64,000 bases of DNA. Source: Leptolyngbya sp. NIES-3755. Its GTDB lineage: Bacteria > Cyanobacteriota > Cyanobacteriia > Leptolyngbyales > Leptolyngbyaceae. The translations under genes and the position numbers were made by a program. Each line of letters starts with the position of its first letter. Position 1 is the first letter of the stretch. The DNA lies in NCBI GenBank assembly GCA_001548435.1, contig AP017308.1, forward strand, positions 5,465,030 through 5,529,029, read 5' to 3'. The notes below the pieces were generated by a model that did no database searches, was not told where the DNA came from, and saw nothing but the letters and a program-made list of their open reading frames with translations. Of this stretch, positions 1 through 7,338 are shown in pieces.

Positions 1-477
1 GCCCTTCGAGAAGCGGGAATATTCGAGCAAGATACGGTGATTGTCGCGATCGGGAATTACGTTCAAGAAAGCATCATCACCACCATGAACGTAAAAGAAG
101 GCGGTGTACGGCACGTGGTCGCAAAAGCATCGTCAGAGATTCATGAAAAACTGCTCAAAAAAGTCGGTGCAGATCATGTTGTTTTCCCAGAACACGAAAT
201 GGGCTGCACATTAGCTCGATCGCTGACGAAACCTGGAATTCTAGAACGCTTCGAGCTTGATCCAGAGAACAGCATTGTCGAGCTAATCGCACCCGAAAGT
301 TTCCACGGAAAAACGATCGCAGAATTGAGATTGCGATCGCACTTTGGATTAAACCTACTTGCCTTCAGCCACAAGGGTAAGTTTGTGATCAATCCTGATC
401 CAAATACACATCTCACAAAAGGAACCGCGATCGTAGTGATTGGCGCAAATCGAGATATCGATCGATTACCGATCTAA
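1..477 (+). CDS. TrkA/KtrA-family K+ channel gating subunit (5' end outside window)
   Basis: The frame is open from base 1, so this is the C-terminal 158 residues of a longer gene. The visible part holds the end of a Rossmann-type RCK_N domain (region around VIVAIGNYVQ and the following helix) and a complete RCK_C/TrkA_C domain of about 70 residues starting near VELIAPESFHGKTIAELRL. Proteins of this kind are cytosolic, bind nucleotide, and gate a membrane partner of the KtrB/TrkH type for K+ uptake. The partner would have to lie to the left and is not seen. The stop overlaps the convergent xisI gene by 4 bp. Family assignment is solid; whether it is KtrA or another RCK protein cannot be settled from a fragment. 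Confidence 0.85.
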   Translation, partial: ALREAGIFEQDTVIVAIGNYVQESIITTMNVKEGGVRHVVAKASSEIHEKLLKKVGADHVVFPEHEMGCTLARSLTKPGILERFELDPENSIVELIAPESFHGKTIAELRLRSHFGLNLLAFSHKGKFVINPDPNTHLTKGTAIVVIGANRDIDRLPI

Positions 478-815
478 CCCACTGCAAATTCTGTCAGTTT
501 ACGAACAGAAGGCGGATGAAATCCCAAGACGATATCTTCTTTCGGAACACCCTGTTCCACAAGCTCTTGAGCAATTCCACCTTCTGTTCCATCGTATTGA
601 ATCCAGATTTTTCCATCTCTTAAATCAAGATGAATGAGGCAACCATAGTCCCGATCGCCGTTCCGCTTCCACCCCACATAAACAAGTTGGTAATGATCAC
701 GTTCGGTATCAAAGATCGTTTGTGCTTCGACTTGAGAATTAGAACGCTGCGATCGTTCTGCTCGATCGCTCAATAACTTCTGAATGATTTGCCGATAGTG
801 TTCTACAGATTCCAC
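474..815 (-). CDS. xisI: XisI family protein (fdxN-element excision controlling factor)
   Basis: A 113-residue protein with the XisI pattern: N-terminal helix ESVEHYRQIIQKLL, the DTERDHYQLVYVGW strand, and a C-terminal ...GVPKEDIVLGFHPP.R stretch close to the end. XisI was named in Anabaena as a factor controlling excision of the fdxN element, but it is a very common cyanobacterial family, usually encoded directly after XisH, and its molecular role is not established. The start is GTG, overlapping the TAG of the remnant xisH frame by 13 bp, the usual xisH-xisI arrangement. Length is normal for the family. No excision element or recombinase is visible nearby. Confidence 0.85.
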   Translation of the reverse strand: MESVEHYRQIIQKLLSDRAERSQRSNSQVEAQTIFDTERDHYQLVYVGWKRNGDRDYGCLIHLDLRDGKIWIQYDGTEGGIAQELVEQGVPKEDIVLGFHPPSVRKLTEFAVG

Positions 816-930
816 TGAACAATCACTTCCTGATTTGGATCATAGATCAAGAGATCGATTTGACTTCGTTGAATCACAGTTTGAATAAAATTAGAGCGAT
901 CGTACTCCACAGCACGATCGCATTTCTCTA
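803..930 (-). pseudogene. xisH: xisH remnant (3' end only)
   Basis: Between dcd and xisI the minus strand encodes, without its own start, the C-terminus of an XisH protein: a run of about 27 residues from FIQTVIQRSQIDLLIYDPN to a final VQWNL and stop. XisH normally has about 135-140 residues; here only about 40 remain, because the dcd stop codon and coding region directly abut it. The TAG at 803-805 overlaps the xisI start, as in intact pairs. The upstream part was probably lost by a deletion that joined dcd to the end of xisH. Identification rests on the IQ..Q..L.IY.P..EVI..W ending typical of XisH. Confidence 0.7.
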
Positions 931-1509
931 AACCCGTGCCAATGTCACCCGCTCAGTTTGATCCTGATACTTACCGCGTCGATCGTCGTAACTCACCGCA
1001 CAAGGCGCACCTTCGAGGAACAACAACTGCACAATCCCTTCATTGGCATAAATCCGACAGTCAGCACTTGATGAATTCGAGAATTCAAGCGTCAAATGTC
1101 CTCGCCATCCTGCTTCCGCTGGAGTCAGATTTGCAATCAATCCAATCCGTGCATAAGTCGATTTTCCGATACAAATCACGGTCACATTGTCTGGCACTTC
1201 CAACCGCTCTAATGCAACACCCAAACCATACGAATGAGCAGGCAGGATGAAGAAGCTGCCATTGTCATCTTGATGTAACGGCGCAGGCTCTAGGTTTGCG
1301 TCGCTAAAATTCTTCGGATCAACGACTGTTCCAGGGATGTGTTTGAAGATGCGAAACTCAGACGGAGACAGACGCAAATCATAACCGTAGCTGCTCAACC
1401 CATACGAGATCACAGGCAAACCATGAATCCGGCGTACAAGCTGAGGCTCAAATGGCGCAATCATTCCCTGCTGTGCCATTTGCGTAATCCAGGTATCATT
1501 CTTGATCAT
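928..1509 (-). CDS. dcd: dCTP deaminase
   Basis: Deaminates dCTP to dUTP, feeding dTMP synthesis; a cytosolic trimer of the dUTPase fold. The 193-residue protein shows the family core: SYGLSSYGYDLRL near the N-terminus, GKSTYARIGL, and the signature TPAEAGWRGHLTLEFSNSS containing the catalytic Glu region, then EGIVQLLFLEG. Length matches the family. It follows the cobO-like gene by 15 bp on the same strand and may be cotranscribed with it. The upstream Shine-Dalgarno is weak. The 3' end abuts the xisH remnant. Confidence 0.95.
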   Translation of the reverse strand: MIKNDTWITQMAQQGMIAPFEPQLVRRIHGLPVISYGLSSYGYDLRLSPSEFRIFKHIPGTVVDPKNFSDANLEPAPLHQDDNGSFFILPAHSYGLGVALERLEVPDNVTVICIGKSTYARIGLIANLTPAEAGWRGHLTLEFSNSSSADCRIYANEGIVQLLFLEGAPCAVSYDDRRGKYQDQTERVTLARV

Positions 1510-1524
1510 GATGTTTCGCGTGTT

Positions 1525-2061
1525 TTAGGGTTGGTGAGTGCGACGAAGTTCCGTAATTTGATCCGCTACATCTAAGATCGCTTCAGGCATATCGGGACCT
1601 GTAAAAATCACATCCACATGACGCGGACGCGATCGCAGAAATTCCAAGACTTCCGCTTCAGGAATCAGTCCAAAGTGAATTGCCAAACTCAACTCGTCCA
1701 GCACGACTAGATCGTATCGATTCTGCTCGACCACACGGCGCGTATGTTGCCAGAGATCCAACAACGATCGAGCTTCTTCTTCACTAATCTGAGGACTATC
1801 AATACAGCGATCGATCCTGCACCGAATCCAATCGAGATTTTGGCTCAATTGCATCGGTCGATCGTATCCTTGACCAATCCCGCCTTTGAGAAACTGCACC
1901 ACTAAAACGGGCGTTCCTTGTGCTGCAATCCGCATCGCCTGAGCCATCACACCCGTGAAAAAGCTGCGGTGAAACGAGGTAAACACCTGCACTAATCCTT
2001 CTACGCTGAGATTACGAGAGCGGGGAGCATCAAACACAGGCGTTTCAACTTGCGAAACCAT
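1525..2061 (-). CDS. CobO/CobA-like corrinoid adenosyltransferase homologue lacking the P-loop
   Basis: The 178-residue sequence aligns along its length with ATP:cob(I)alamin/cobyrinic acid adenosyltransferases of the CobA/CobO type: VLVVQFLKGG after strand 2, the DLVVLDELSLAIHFGLI Walker B region, RPRHVDVIFTGPDMPEAILDVADQITE and a C-terminal R-x-x-H-x-P. The P-loop normally found at the first strand (GNGKGKTT) is replaced by SFHRSFFTG (about residues 29-37), with no Lys-Thr. I recall the same replacement in other cyanobacterial members, so it looks like a family trait, not decay. Enzymatic activity is therefore uncertain. Starts with ATG and heads a run with dcd. Confidence 0.75.
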   Translation of the reverse strand: MVSQVETPVFDAPRSRNLSVEGLVQVFTSFHRSFFTGVMAQAMRIAAQGTPVLVVQFLKGGIGQGYDRPMQLSQNLDWIRCRIDRCIDSPQISEEEARSLLDLWQHTRRVVEQNRYDLVVLDELSLAIHFGLIPEAEVLEFLRSRPRHVDVIFTGPDMPEAILDVADQITELRRTHQP

Positions 2062-2380
2062 AGGACTGTCTCAGATAGGGCAATTCACTGTTTAGATGTA
2101 GCGTCTCTGTTTGAGTCGCTTCACTATGAAACACTAGATGTAGAAAAGCGTCAAGATCAATTTTGACGGATCGCTCTAGATCTCGCCTCTGACTTGCAAA
2201 TGATTTTTCCCTGAATGCCAATACGATACAAAAGAACTGCTCAAAAGTACAGGTGTTCTGAGAAGAAAATTATTAGATGTAATCGATCGCGCTTCAGGAT
2301 GAAGTGTTTTGTAATTTAGGGCTTATTTTTGTTGTCTCGATCGGCATCTTTGCGCTTCAAGCATAAACAGTAAGAGAATT
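2062..2380. other. Intergenic region upstream of the cobO-like gene
   Basis: No convincing gene. Two short inverted repeats are visible: CGTCAA (2149-2154) with TTGACG (2163-2168), and CGCTTCA (2290-2296) with TGAAGTG (2300-2306) followed by TTTT on the plus strand. I looked for a cobalamin riboswitch because of the cobO-like neighbour and found no conserved box. Confidence 0.4.
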
Positions 2381-2578
2381 CTAGATTTGCGATCGCTGAG
2401 CCAACAAACAATCCTCAAAACTAAAGGCTTCTTCATCCAAAAAAGACGCGATCGCCATCTCAACTACAGACTCGATCGAGCAGTCCAATTCAGTCGATTT
2501 CTCAAATAGAGCAGCTTTTACATAAGCAGGCATCTCTTCTAAGACTCGCTGAACTGTATCTGATGAAAGATGTTGCAT
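2381..2578 (-). CDS. Small acidic hypothetical protein (antitoxin-like size)
   Basis: A 65-residue helical protein, acidic in its second half (SFLDEEAFSFEDCLLAQ). A GAGG sequence lies 8 bases before the ATG, which supports translation. Size and predicted fold (N-terminal strand-less, three helices) resemble small antitoxin-like proteins, but no toxin partner lies downstream, where there is a 320-bp gap. I do not recognise the family. It follows the MlaE gene on the same strand with about 120 bp between, part of which is a possible 40-residue reading frame. Confidence 0.5.
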   Translation of the reverse strand: MQHLSSDTVQRVLEEMPAYVKAALFEKSTELDCSIESVVEMAIASFLDEEAFSFEDCLLAQRSQI

Positions 2579-2661
2579 TGACAGTCCTCAAACGGTGTAA
2601 AAGCAAGAGCATCGAGAATTTCCCGTGCCTCGCGTTGAATCTCAGTACGATCGCTGGTCAT
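2539..2661 (-). CDS. Possible 40-residue peptide overlapping the next gene
   Basis: ATG at 2661 opens a 40-codon frame (begins MTSDRTEIQREAREIL) that overlaps the start of the 65-residue gene by 40 bases. AGG sits 8 bases upstream. Composition is protein-like (amphipathic N-terminal helix), but the frame is short and there is no family match I can name. It could be a leader peptide coupled to the downstream gene, or chance. Confidence 0.25.
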   Translation of the reverse strand: MTSDRTEIQREAREILDALAFTPFEDCQCNIFHQIQFSES

Positions 2662-2694
2662 TATCACATCCTGGCACGGAGAAGAACAAAAAGA

Positions 2695-3498
2695 TTACAA
2701 ACCGCGACCAAGAGCGCTTCCTGGACCCTGGAACATCAGCCACGATAAAAAGAAATTCACGATAAAAATCGCCAGCAGCGAAGTCACAACCGCTGTCGTA
2801 GTCGATTGTCCAACCCCTTTTGCCCCACCTGTCGTCGTCAGTCCCCAACTCGATCCGATCACCGCAATCATTGATCCAAATACGAATCCTTTAATCGGTG
2901 AACTACAAAGATCCCAAACGCTAAGAAAGTTCTTGGCTGAATTGAGAAAGACGGTATTCGAGATGCCATACAGCAAGTCTGCAACGACCATTCCGCCCGC
3001 CATTCCCGTCACCAGTGAGAGCAGCGTCAGAATCGGCAACATCACACAGCAAGCCACGACACGAGGAATCACTAAGAAATCGATCGGGTCAGTCCGCAGC
3101 ATATACAGGGCATCAATCTGCTCTGTCACCTTCATCGTTCCAAGCTCCGCCGCAAACGCCGATCCCACTCGTCCCGCCAAAACCACCGCTGTCAGCACCG
3201 GAGCCAACTCACGCGAGAGAGAAATCGCCAACACTCCCCCGACCGCCGTTCCCGCCCCTAAATTGATAAACTCACGCGAAACCTGAATTGTGAACACTGC
3301 CCCTACAAACATCGCCGTGACTAGCGCGATCAAAAGTGATTCGGGTCCTGCCGTTGCCATTTGCTCGATCGTATTTCGACGATGAATCTTCCCAGACAGC
3401 AAATGCACAATCACCTGCCCCCCTAATAGAATGGCGGCAATTAAACGACGACTCCAATTTCCAAGAGCAGAGGGAGAAGGCTGGGGCGATTCAGTCAA
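2695..3498 (-). CDS. MlaE-family ABC transporter permease
   Basis: A 267-residue integral inner-membrane permease of the MlaE (DUF140) family, which works with an ATPase and an MCE substrate-binding protein to move lipids between membranes. Family features: AMFVGAVFTIQ, the ...SRELAPVLTAVVLAGRVGSAFAAELGTM cytoplasmic coupling segment, EQIDAL, and VIPRVVACCVMLPIL. About five membrane segments. The start appears to be TTG (3496-3498); the next in-frame ATG lies about 46 residues further and would cut the conserved region. ATPase and MCE genes are not adjacent, as is usual in cyanobacteria. Divergent from corA. Confidence 0.9.
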   Translation of the reverse strand: MTESPQPSPSALGNWSRRLIAAILLGGQVIVHLLSGKIHRRNTIEQMATAGPESLLIALVTAMFVGAVFTIQVSREFINLGAGTAVGGVLAISLSRELAPVLTAVVLAGRVGSAFAAELGTMKVTEQIDALYMLRTDPIDFLVIPRVVACCVMLPILTLLSLVTGMAGGMVVADLLYGISNTVFLNSAKNFLSVWDLCSSPIKGFVFGSMIAVIGSSWGLTTTGGAKGVGQSTTTAVVTSLLAIFIVNFFLSWLMFQGPGSALGRGL

Positions 3499-3607
3499 AG
3501 GGACACTACCTGTTTCAAACTCGATAAGAGCATATCAAATTTCGTTTATAACTAATTGTGACAGGCTCGTCGTCAAATCGTCCGTAAATTGTTTAAGGGG
3601 ACTTCTC

Positions 3608-4765
3608 ATGGTCGGAAAGCGCCTTCAGCCTTCTAGTTTCATCGCTCAGCCCAACGATGATTCTTCGATCGATTATCACTACGATGTTCCCGGTACAATT
3701 CCCGGCACACTCACCATTCCCAAAGATGCCGAACCGCCTGTGATCGTCCTAATCGATTACAACAACGGGAAAGCGGTTCGTCTCCAAATTGAAGAACCTG
3801 AAGAATGCGCTCCTTATCTCGATACAGAGTCGGTGTCTTGGGTCGATGTGAAAGGGTTGGGCAGCGAAGATATTTTACTGAGATTAGGACGAGTTTTTGA
3901 CCTGCATCCACTCGTTCTAGAAGATGTGGTGAATGTGCCTCAACGTCCGAAAGTCGAAGAATATGGGGATCAGCTTCTCATCATTGCTCGGATGGTGGTG
4001 CTGAAAGAATCGGGTTCAGGGTTTTACTCAGAGCAAGTGAGCTTTATTCTGGGCAAACATTATTTGCTGACGGTACAAGAAGAGCCAGAACATGATTGTT
4101 TTGATGTGGTCCGCGATCGTATTCGCACGGCAAAAGGCACAATCTGTAAACGCAAAGCCGACTATCTCGCGTATGCCTTGTTAGATGCGATTATTGACGG
4201 CTTTTTCCCGATTCTCGAAGTGTATGGGGAGAATATCGAAGAGCTTGAGGATGAAGTGGTCGCAAGTCCGACACGACAGACTTTAGAGAAGATTCATGCG
4301 ATTAAGCGGGAACTGTTGGCGTTACGTCGATCGATTTGGCCCCTTCGCGATGCGATCAATTCTTTAGTGCGTGACAGTAGCTCAGATTTGGTGAGCGATG
4401 ATGTGCGAATCTATCTACGCGATTGTTACGATCACACGGTTCAAGTTCTGGATATGGTGGAGACTTATCGAGAATTGGCTGCGAGTTTGATGGATGTGTA
4501 TCTGTCTTCAGTGAGCAATCGCATGAATGAAATCATGAAGGTACTAACCGTGATTTCAACGATCTTTATTCCCCTGACTTTTGTGGCTGGAATCTATGGA
4601 ATGAACTTTAATCCGGATGCGTCCCCTTTAAATATGCCCGAATTAAATTGGTATTGGGGGTATGTCATGTGCTGGGCGGTTATGATTGCGATCGCACTCA
4701 GCCTAATCTTATTCTTCAAACGAAAAGGCTGGTTCGAGGACTTTTCCACAACAGTTAAAAAATAA
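3608..4765 (+). CDS. corA: CorA family Mg2+/Co2+ transporter
   Basis: A 385-residue CorA protein: large cytosolic N-terminal domain (SVSWVDVKGLG, HPLVLEDVVNVPQRPKVEEY), long stalk helix, and two C-terminal membrane helices with the pore signature GMNF in FVAGIYGMNFNP, followed by a basic tail. It forms pentameric Mg2+ channels in the inner membrane. The frame is open further upstream, but ATG at 3608 with a GGGG/AAGG-rich stretch just before it gives the usual family length; the upstream extension overlaps the divergent mlaE promoter and gene. Confidence 0.93.
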   Translation: MVGKRLQPSSFIAQPNDDSSIDYHYDVPGTIPGTLTIPKDAEPPVIVLIDYNNGKAVRLQIEEPEECAPYLDTESVSWVDVKGLGSEDILLRLGRVFDLHPLVLEDVVNVPQRPKVEEYGDQLLIIARMVVLKESGSGFYSEQVSFILGKHYLLTVQEEPEHDCFDVVRDRIRTAKGTICKRKADYLAYALLDAIIDGFFPILEVYGENIEELEDEVVASPTRQTLEKIHAIKRELLALRRSIWPLRDAINSLVRDSSSDLVSDDVRIYLRDCYDHTVQVLDMVETYRELAASLMDVYLSSVSNRMNEIMKVLTVISTIFIPLTFVAGIYGMNFNPDASPLNMPELNWYWGYVMCWAVMIAIALSLILFFKRKGWFEDFSTTVKK

Positions 4766-4800
4766 CCCCGACGAATTGCGATCGTCGAGGCTTGAATCCG
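4766..4800. terminator. Possible bidirectional hairpin between corA and the phasin-like gene
   Basis: CCCCGACGA and TCGTCGAGG form a 9-bp stem with one mismatch around a HIP1-like ATTGCGA loop, between two convergent genes. T-runs are poor on both sides, so termination is only suggested by position. Confidence 0.3.
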
Positions 4801-4801
4801 T

Positions 4802-5164
4802 TTAATTCTTTTTCAACCGCCGCAATTCTTCCTGCAAATCTGCCACCTGTTGTCGCATTGCTTCCACACTGGTTTGCGTTGGAGTCGGCTCTTCCTCGTC
4901 CAAAATCTCAATCTTACGTGGCTCAGTCGGGCGTTCTTCCGTTGCGGTGACATTCGGATTCGCCTGCTGTGCCCGTCGCATCATGTCATCGACAAACTTG
5001 CGGGCTTCCTCTGCGTTCATCTCGCCTCGATCGACCATTTCATCGGCAACTTTCTGCACCTGTGCTCGAAGTTCGGTCAATTTCTCGCCAGCCTTCTCAC
5101 CTGCATAAGAAGCGACCCCAATTCCTAGATACATTGCCTTTTGAACTAAATCTCCCAAACCCAT
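4802..5164 (-). CDS. Phasin-family / PHA-granule-associated-like protein
   Basis: A 120-residue protein with an N-terminal helix GLGDLVQKAMYLGIGVASYA, a long charged amphipathic helical middle (EKLTELRAQVQKVADEMVDRGEM...EEARKFVDDMM), a Pro/Thr-rich linker and a C-terminal coiled coil (VEAMRQQVADLQEELRRLKK). This is the layout of the short phasin-like proteins annotated in many cyanobacteria. Some phasins coat polyhydroxyalkanoate granules; whether this one does is not known. No PHA synthase gene is nearby. Confidence 0.7.
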   Translation of the reverse strand: MGLGDLVQKAMYLGIGVASYAGEKAGEKLTELRAQVQKVADEMVDRGEMNAEEARKFVDDMMRRAQQANPNVTATEERPTEPRKIEILDEEEPTPTQTSVEAMRQQVADLQEELRRLKKN

Positions 5165-5275
5165 AACAATCGCGCTCCTGGTACTCTTTCCTCCAAGATA
5201 TGCAGAAATTCATGAGTTGCCCAGTGTAGAACTTCCCGTTCTTCGGTGTAGAAAACCGACCTTTAAAACAAAGGT

Positions 5276-5369
5276 GACCCGGAGACTACGCCTATCATAA
5301 GCATCCCGTATTGCTGCTACCTTCCGGTCCTGACAAAGTTTGGGCGTTACGATCGCATAGATCCGAGTC
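5276..5369 (-). ncRNA. ffs: Signal recognition particle RNA (4.5S type)
   Basis: The minus strand carries the invariant domain IV core GTCAGGACCGGAAGGTAGCAGC, read in two parts as GTCAGGACCGGAAGG and TAGCAGCAATACGG. The flanks pair: the 5' end GACTCGG (5363-5369) with the 3' end CCGGGTC (5276-5282), using one G-U pair, giving a 94-nt hairpin of the short bacterial type. The RNA binds Ffh and targets nascent membrane proteins. Ends are set from the pairing and may be off by a few bases. Confidence 0.92.
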
Positions 5370-5418
5370 ATTTACTAGAATAACACTCTTGTCGATCGAG
5401 TGATGACAATTTCTCAAG

Positions 5419-5685
5419 TCATTCCACCACGACTTTCCATTCGTATAGCTTGTAATCCACACAGTGATTGCGGATCAGCGGATCTTGTTTGATAATTTTT
5501 TCGGCTTCATCCATCGATGTCGCCTTAAACATCAACATCCCACCGCCAAAACAGCCCCAATATCCAGTTTTTGCCTCATAACCCTTATCGATTAGGTCTT
5601 TGACAAATGCTTTATGGGCTGGAACGTACTGATCAAACGTCGCTTTATCTACGATTCCTTCTTCAATTTTGACGAACCAAGGCAT
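5419..5685 (-). CDS. YciI-like protein
   Basis: An 88-residue ferredoxin-like-fold protein of the YciI family: N-terminal WFVKIEEG strand, a central helix with AHKAFVKDLIDKGYEAKTGYW, a Gly-rich GCFGGGMLMFKATSMDEAEKII and the typical DPLIRNHCVDYKLYEWKVV ending. The family's reactions are mostly unknown. It stands alone between ffs and the ligT-like gene, with its own promoter region. Confidence 0.8.
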   Translation of the reverse strand: MPWFVKIEEGIVDKATFDQYVPAHKAFVKDLIDKGYEAKTGYWGCFGGGMLMFKATSMDEAEKIIKQDPLIRNHCVDYKLYEWKVVVE

Positions 5686-5817
5686 TGACCCATTTCCTCT
5701 ATCTTTTTATCAACAGGAACCAATGCTGTAGCTTAAAACGGATTACCACAGCATTGGAGTAAAGTTTTACAGGACTTAAGGGGCGTAAATCTAATTTTTT
5801 CGTATCCGAAGCAACCT

Positions 5818-6375
5818 ATGAACACAGAGCCACTTTTCTTTATCGCGCTGCTTCCCCCACAAGCAATTCAAGAATATGCTACCGAAGTTAAATGCCATTT
5901 TGATCAGTACTATGCCAGTCGTCACGCATTCAAATCGCCTCCGCATATCACGCTAATGCCTCCGTTTCGATGGAAACATGAGTATTTTGCGGTACTGAAA
6001 GAATCTATCGAAGCTTTTGCGCTGTCCCAATCGCCAATCTCGATTATTCTCGATGGTTTCGGTGCATTCCCACCACGGGTGATTTACATCAATGTCGATC
6101 GTACTGATGCTCTTCTGACACTCCATCGCCGTTTGATTGAACACTTAGACACGTCGATCGGGCTAATTGATGCAAAAGAAAAATCTCGTCCGTATGCGCC
6201 TCACCTGACGGTGGCGTTCCGGGATCTGACCAAGCAGAACTTTAAGATGGCATGGCAGGAATTCAAAGATCGATCGCTTCACTTTGAATTCGTCGCCTCG
6301 AATCTGACATTACTCAAACACGATGGACAACGTTGGCAAATCCACGCTGAGTTTCCCTTTAAAGTAGAGATATGA
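5818..6375 (+). CDS. LigT-like 2'-5' RNA ligase / cyclic phosphodiesterase family protein
   Basis: A 185-residue 2H phosphoesterase. Both catalytic H-x-T motifs are present: PHITLMPPF (about residue 42) and PHLTVAFR (about residue 130). The family cleaves or forms 2',5' or 2',3'-cyclic phosphodiester bonds in RNA or nucleotides; the native substrate of the cyanobacterial members is unknown. The TGA overlaps the ATG of the next gene by 4 bases, so the pair is probably translationally coupled. Confidence 0.85.
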   Translation: MNTEPLFFIALLPPQAIQEYATEVKCHFDQYYASRHAFKSPPHITLMPPFRWKHEYFAVLKESIEAFALSQSPISIILDGFGAFPPRVIYINVDRTDALLTLHRRLIEHLDTSIGLIDAKEKSRPYAPHLTVAFRDLTKQNFKMAWQEFKDRSLHFEFVASNLTLLKHDGQRWQIHAEFPFKVEI

Positions 6376-7244
6376 AGCAACTAAACAAAACCCAGTTTTA
6401 TCAATGGAATCAGTATCGGTGTGCGTATGACTTTCACGAGGGTCAAGGCGTACCATTACTGTTAATTCACCCGATCGGGGTGGGTCTTTCGCGGCAATTC
6501 TGGCAGCGATTCATCCATTCCTGGCAACCGAATCCGATTTACAACCCAGATCTACTCGGCTGTGGTGAGTCTGATATGCCGAGAATGGCTTATGCGCCGA
6601 TCGATTGGGCAAGACAACTGCAATTCTTTCTGCAAACGGTGATTCAAACACCTGCGATCGTCATTGCTCAAGGCGCATTATCTCCGGTCGCGATCGAGCT
6701 TGCCAACATCGAACCGGATCTCGTTAAAGCGATCGTGCTCAGCGGTTCCCCTGCCATGTCGCTGTTAAGTCGAGACACTTCAGAGCGATCGCATCGAATC
6801 GCCTGGAATTTGTTCGATTCTCCGTTCGGAAATGCCTTTTATCGATATGCCCGTCGCACAGAATTTCTGAGACGATTTTCGATTCGCCAATTGTTTGCCG
6901 ATGAAGCTCAGGTCGATTCTGAATGGTTATCAATGTTGAAACAAGGAGCGGACAATTTAGAAAGTCGTCATGCGGTGTTTGCCTTTCTATCGAGTTTTTG
7001 GCGGCAAGATTACACGGAAAGAATGGCGAAGATTCATCCGCCTGTTTTGGCAGTATTTGGTGACAAGGCTTCGAGTATTAGTCGCGAAGGGAAAGGGGAA
7101 AAGGTTAGCGATCGCTTAAATGATTACCTGGCAAAATTTCCGAACTCTGAAGGTGTGATTATTCCCGGTCGAAATGTGTTGCCTTATGAATCGACGAAGG
7201 AATTTGTAGAAAGTATTGGAAAATTTGTTCGATCGGACTTCTAA
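6372..7244 (+). CDS. Alpha/beta-hydrolase-fold protein without the nucleophile serine
   Basis: A 290-residue alpha/beta-hydrolase fold: oxyanion-side LLLIHPIGVGLSRQFW, NPDLLGCGESDMP, and a C-terminal VLAVFGDKAS strand. At the nucleophile elbow the expected G-H-S-x-G reads A-Q-G-A-L (residues 99-103), so the serine is replaced, most simply by Gly101. I recall related cyanobacterial proteins with the same elbow. It may be a non-enzymatic member or use another residue. Coupled by a 4-bp overlap to the LigT-like gene. Confidence 0.75.
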   Translation: MKQLNKTQFYQWNQYRCAYDFHEGQGVPLLLIHPIGVGLSRQFWQRFIHSWQPNPIYNPDLLGCGESDMPRMAYAPIDWARQLQFFLQTVIQTPAIVIAQGALSPVAIELANIEPDLVKAIVLSGSPAMSLLSRDTSERSHRIAWNLFDSPFGNAFYRYARRTEFLRRFSIRQLFADEAQVDSEWLSMLKQGADNLESRHAVFAFLSSFWRQDYTERMAKIHPPVLAVFGDKASSISREGKGEKVSDRLNDYLAKFPNSEGVIIPGRNVLPYESTKEFVESIGKFVRSDF

Positions 7245-7338
7245 TCCAGCAAAGCGCCATACAAACAAAATCTAAGCTAGCCTTATTTAGCTTTCTTGAG
7301 TGCATCAAGTTTGCTACTGGTTCGATCTGCCAATGCCC

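Noticed and set aside
474-930. An fdxN-like programmed excision element because of XisI
   Set aside because: No recombinase, no direct repeats and only decayed xisH; XisI alone does not indicate an excision element.
2290-2310. Plus-strand terminator in the gap upstream of the cobO-like gene
   Set aside because: A 7-bp stem with TTTT exists, but no plus-strand gene or promoter precedes it and the stem is weak.
2062-2380. Cobalamin riboswitch upstream of the cobO-like gene
   Set aside because: No B12 box or long-range pairing found on the minus strand.
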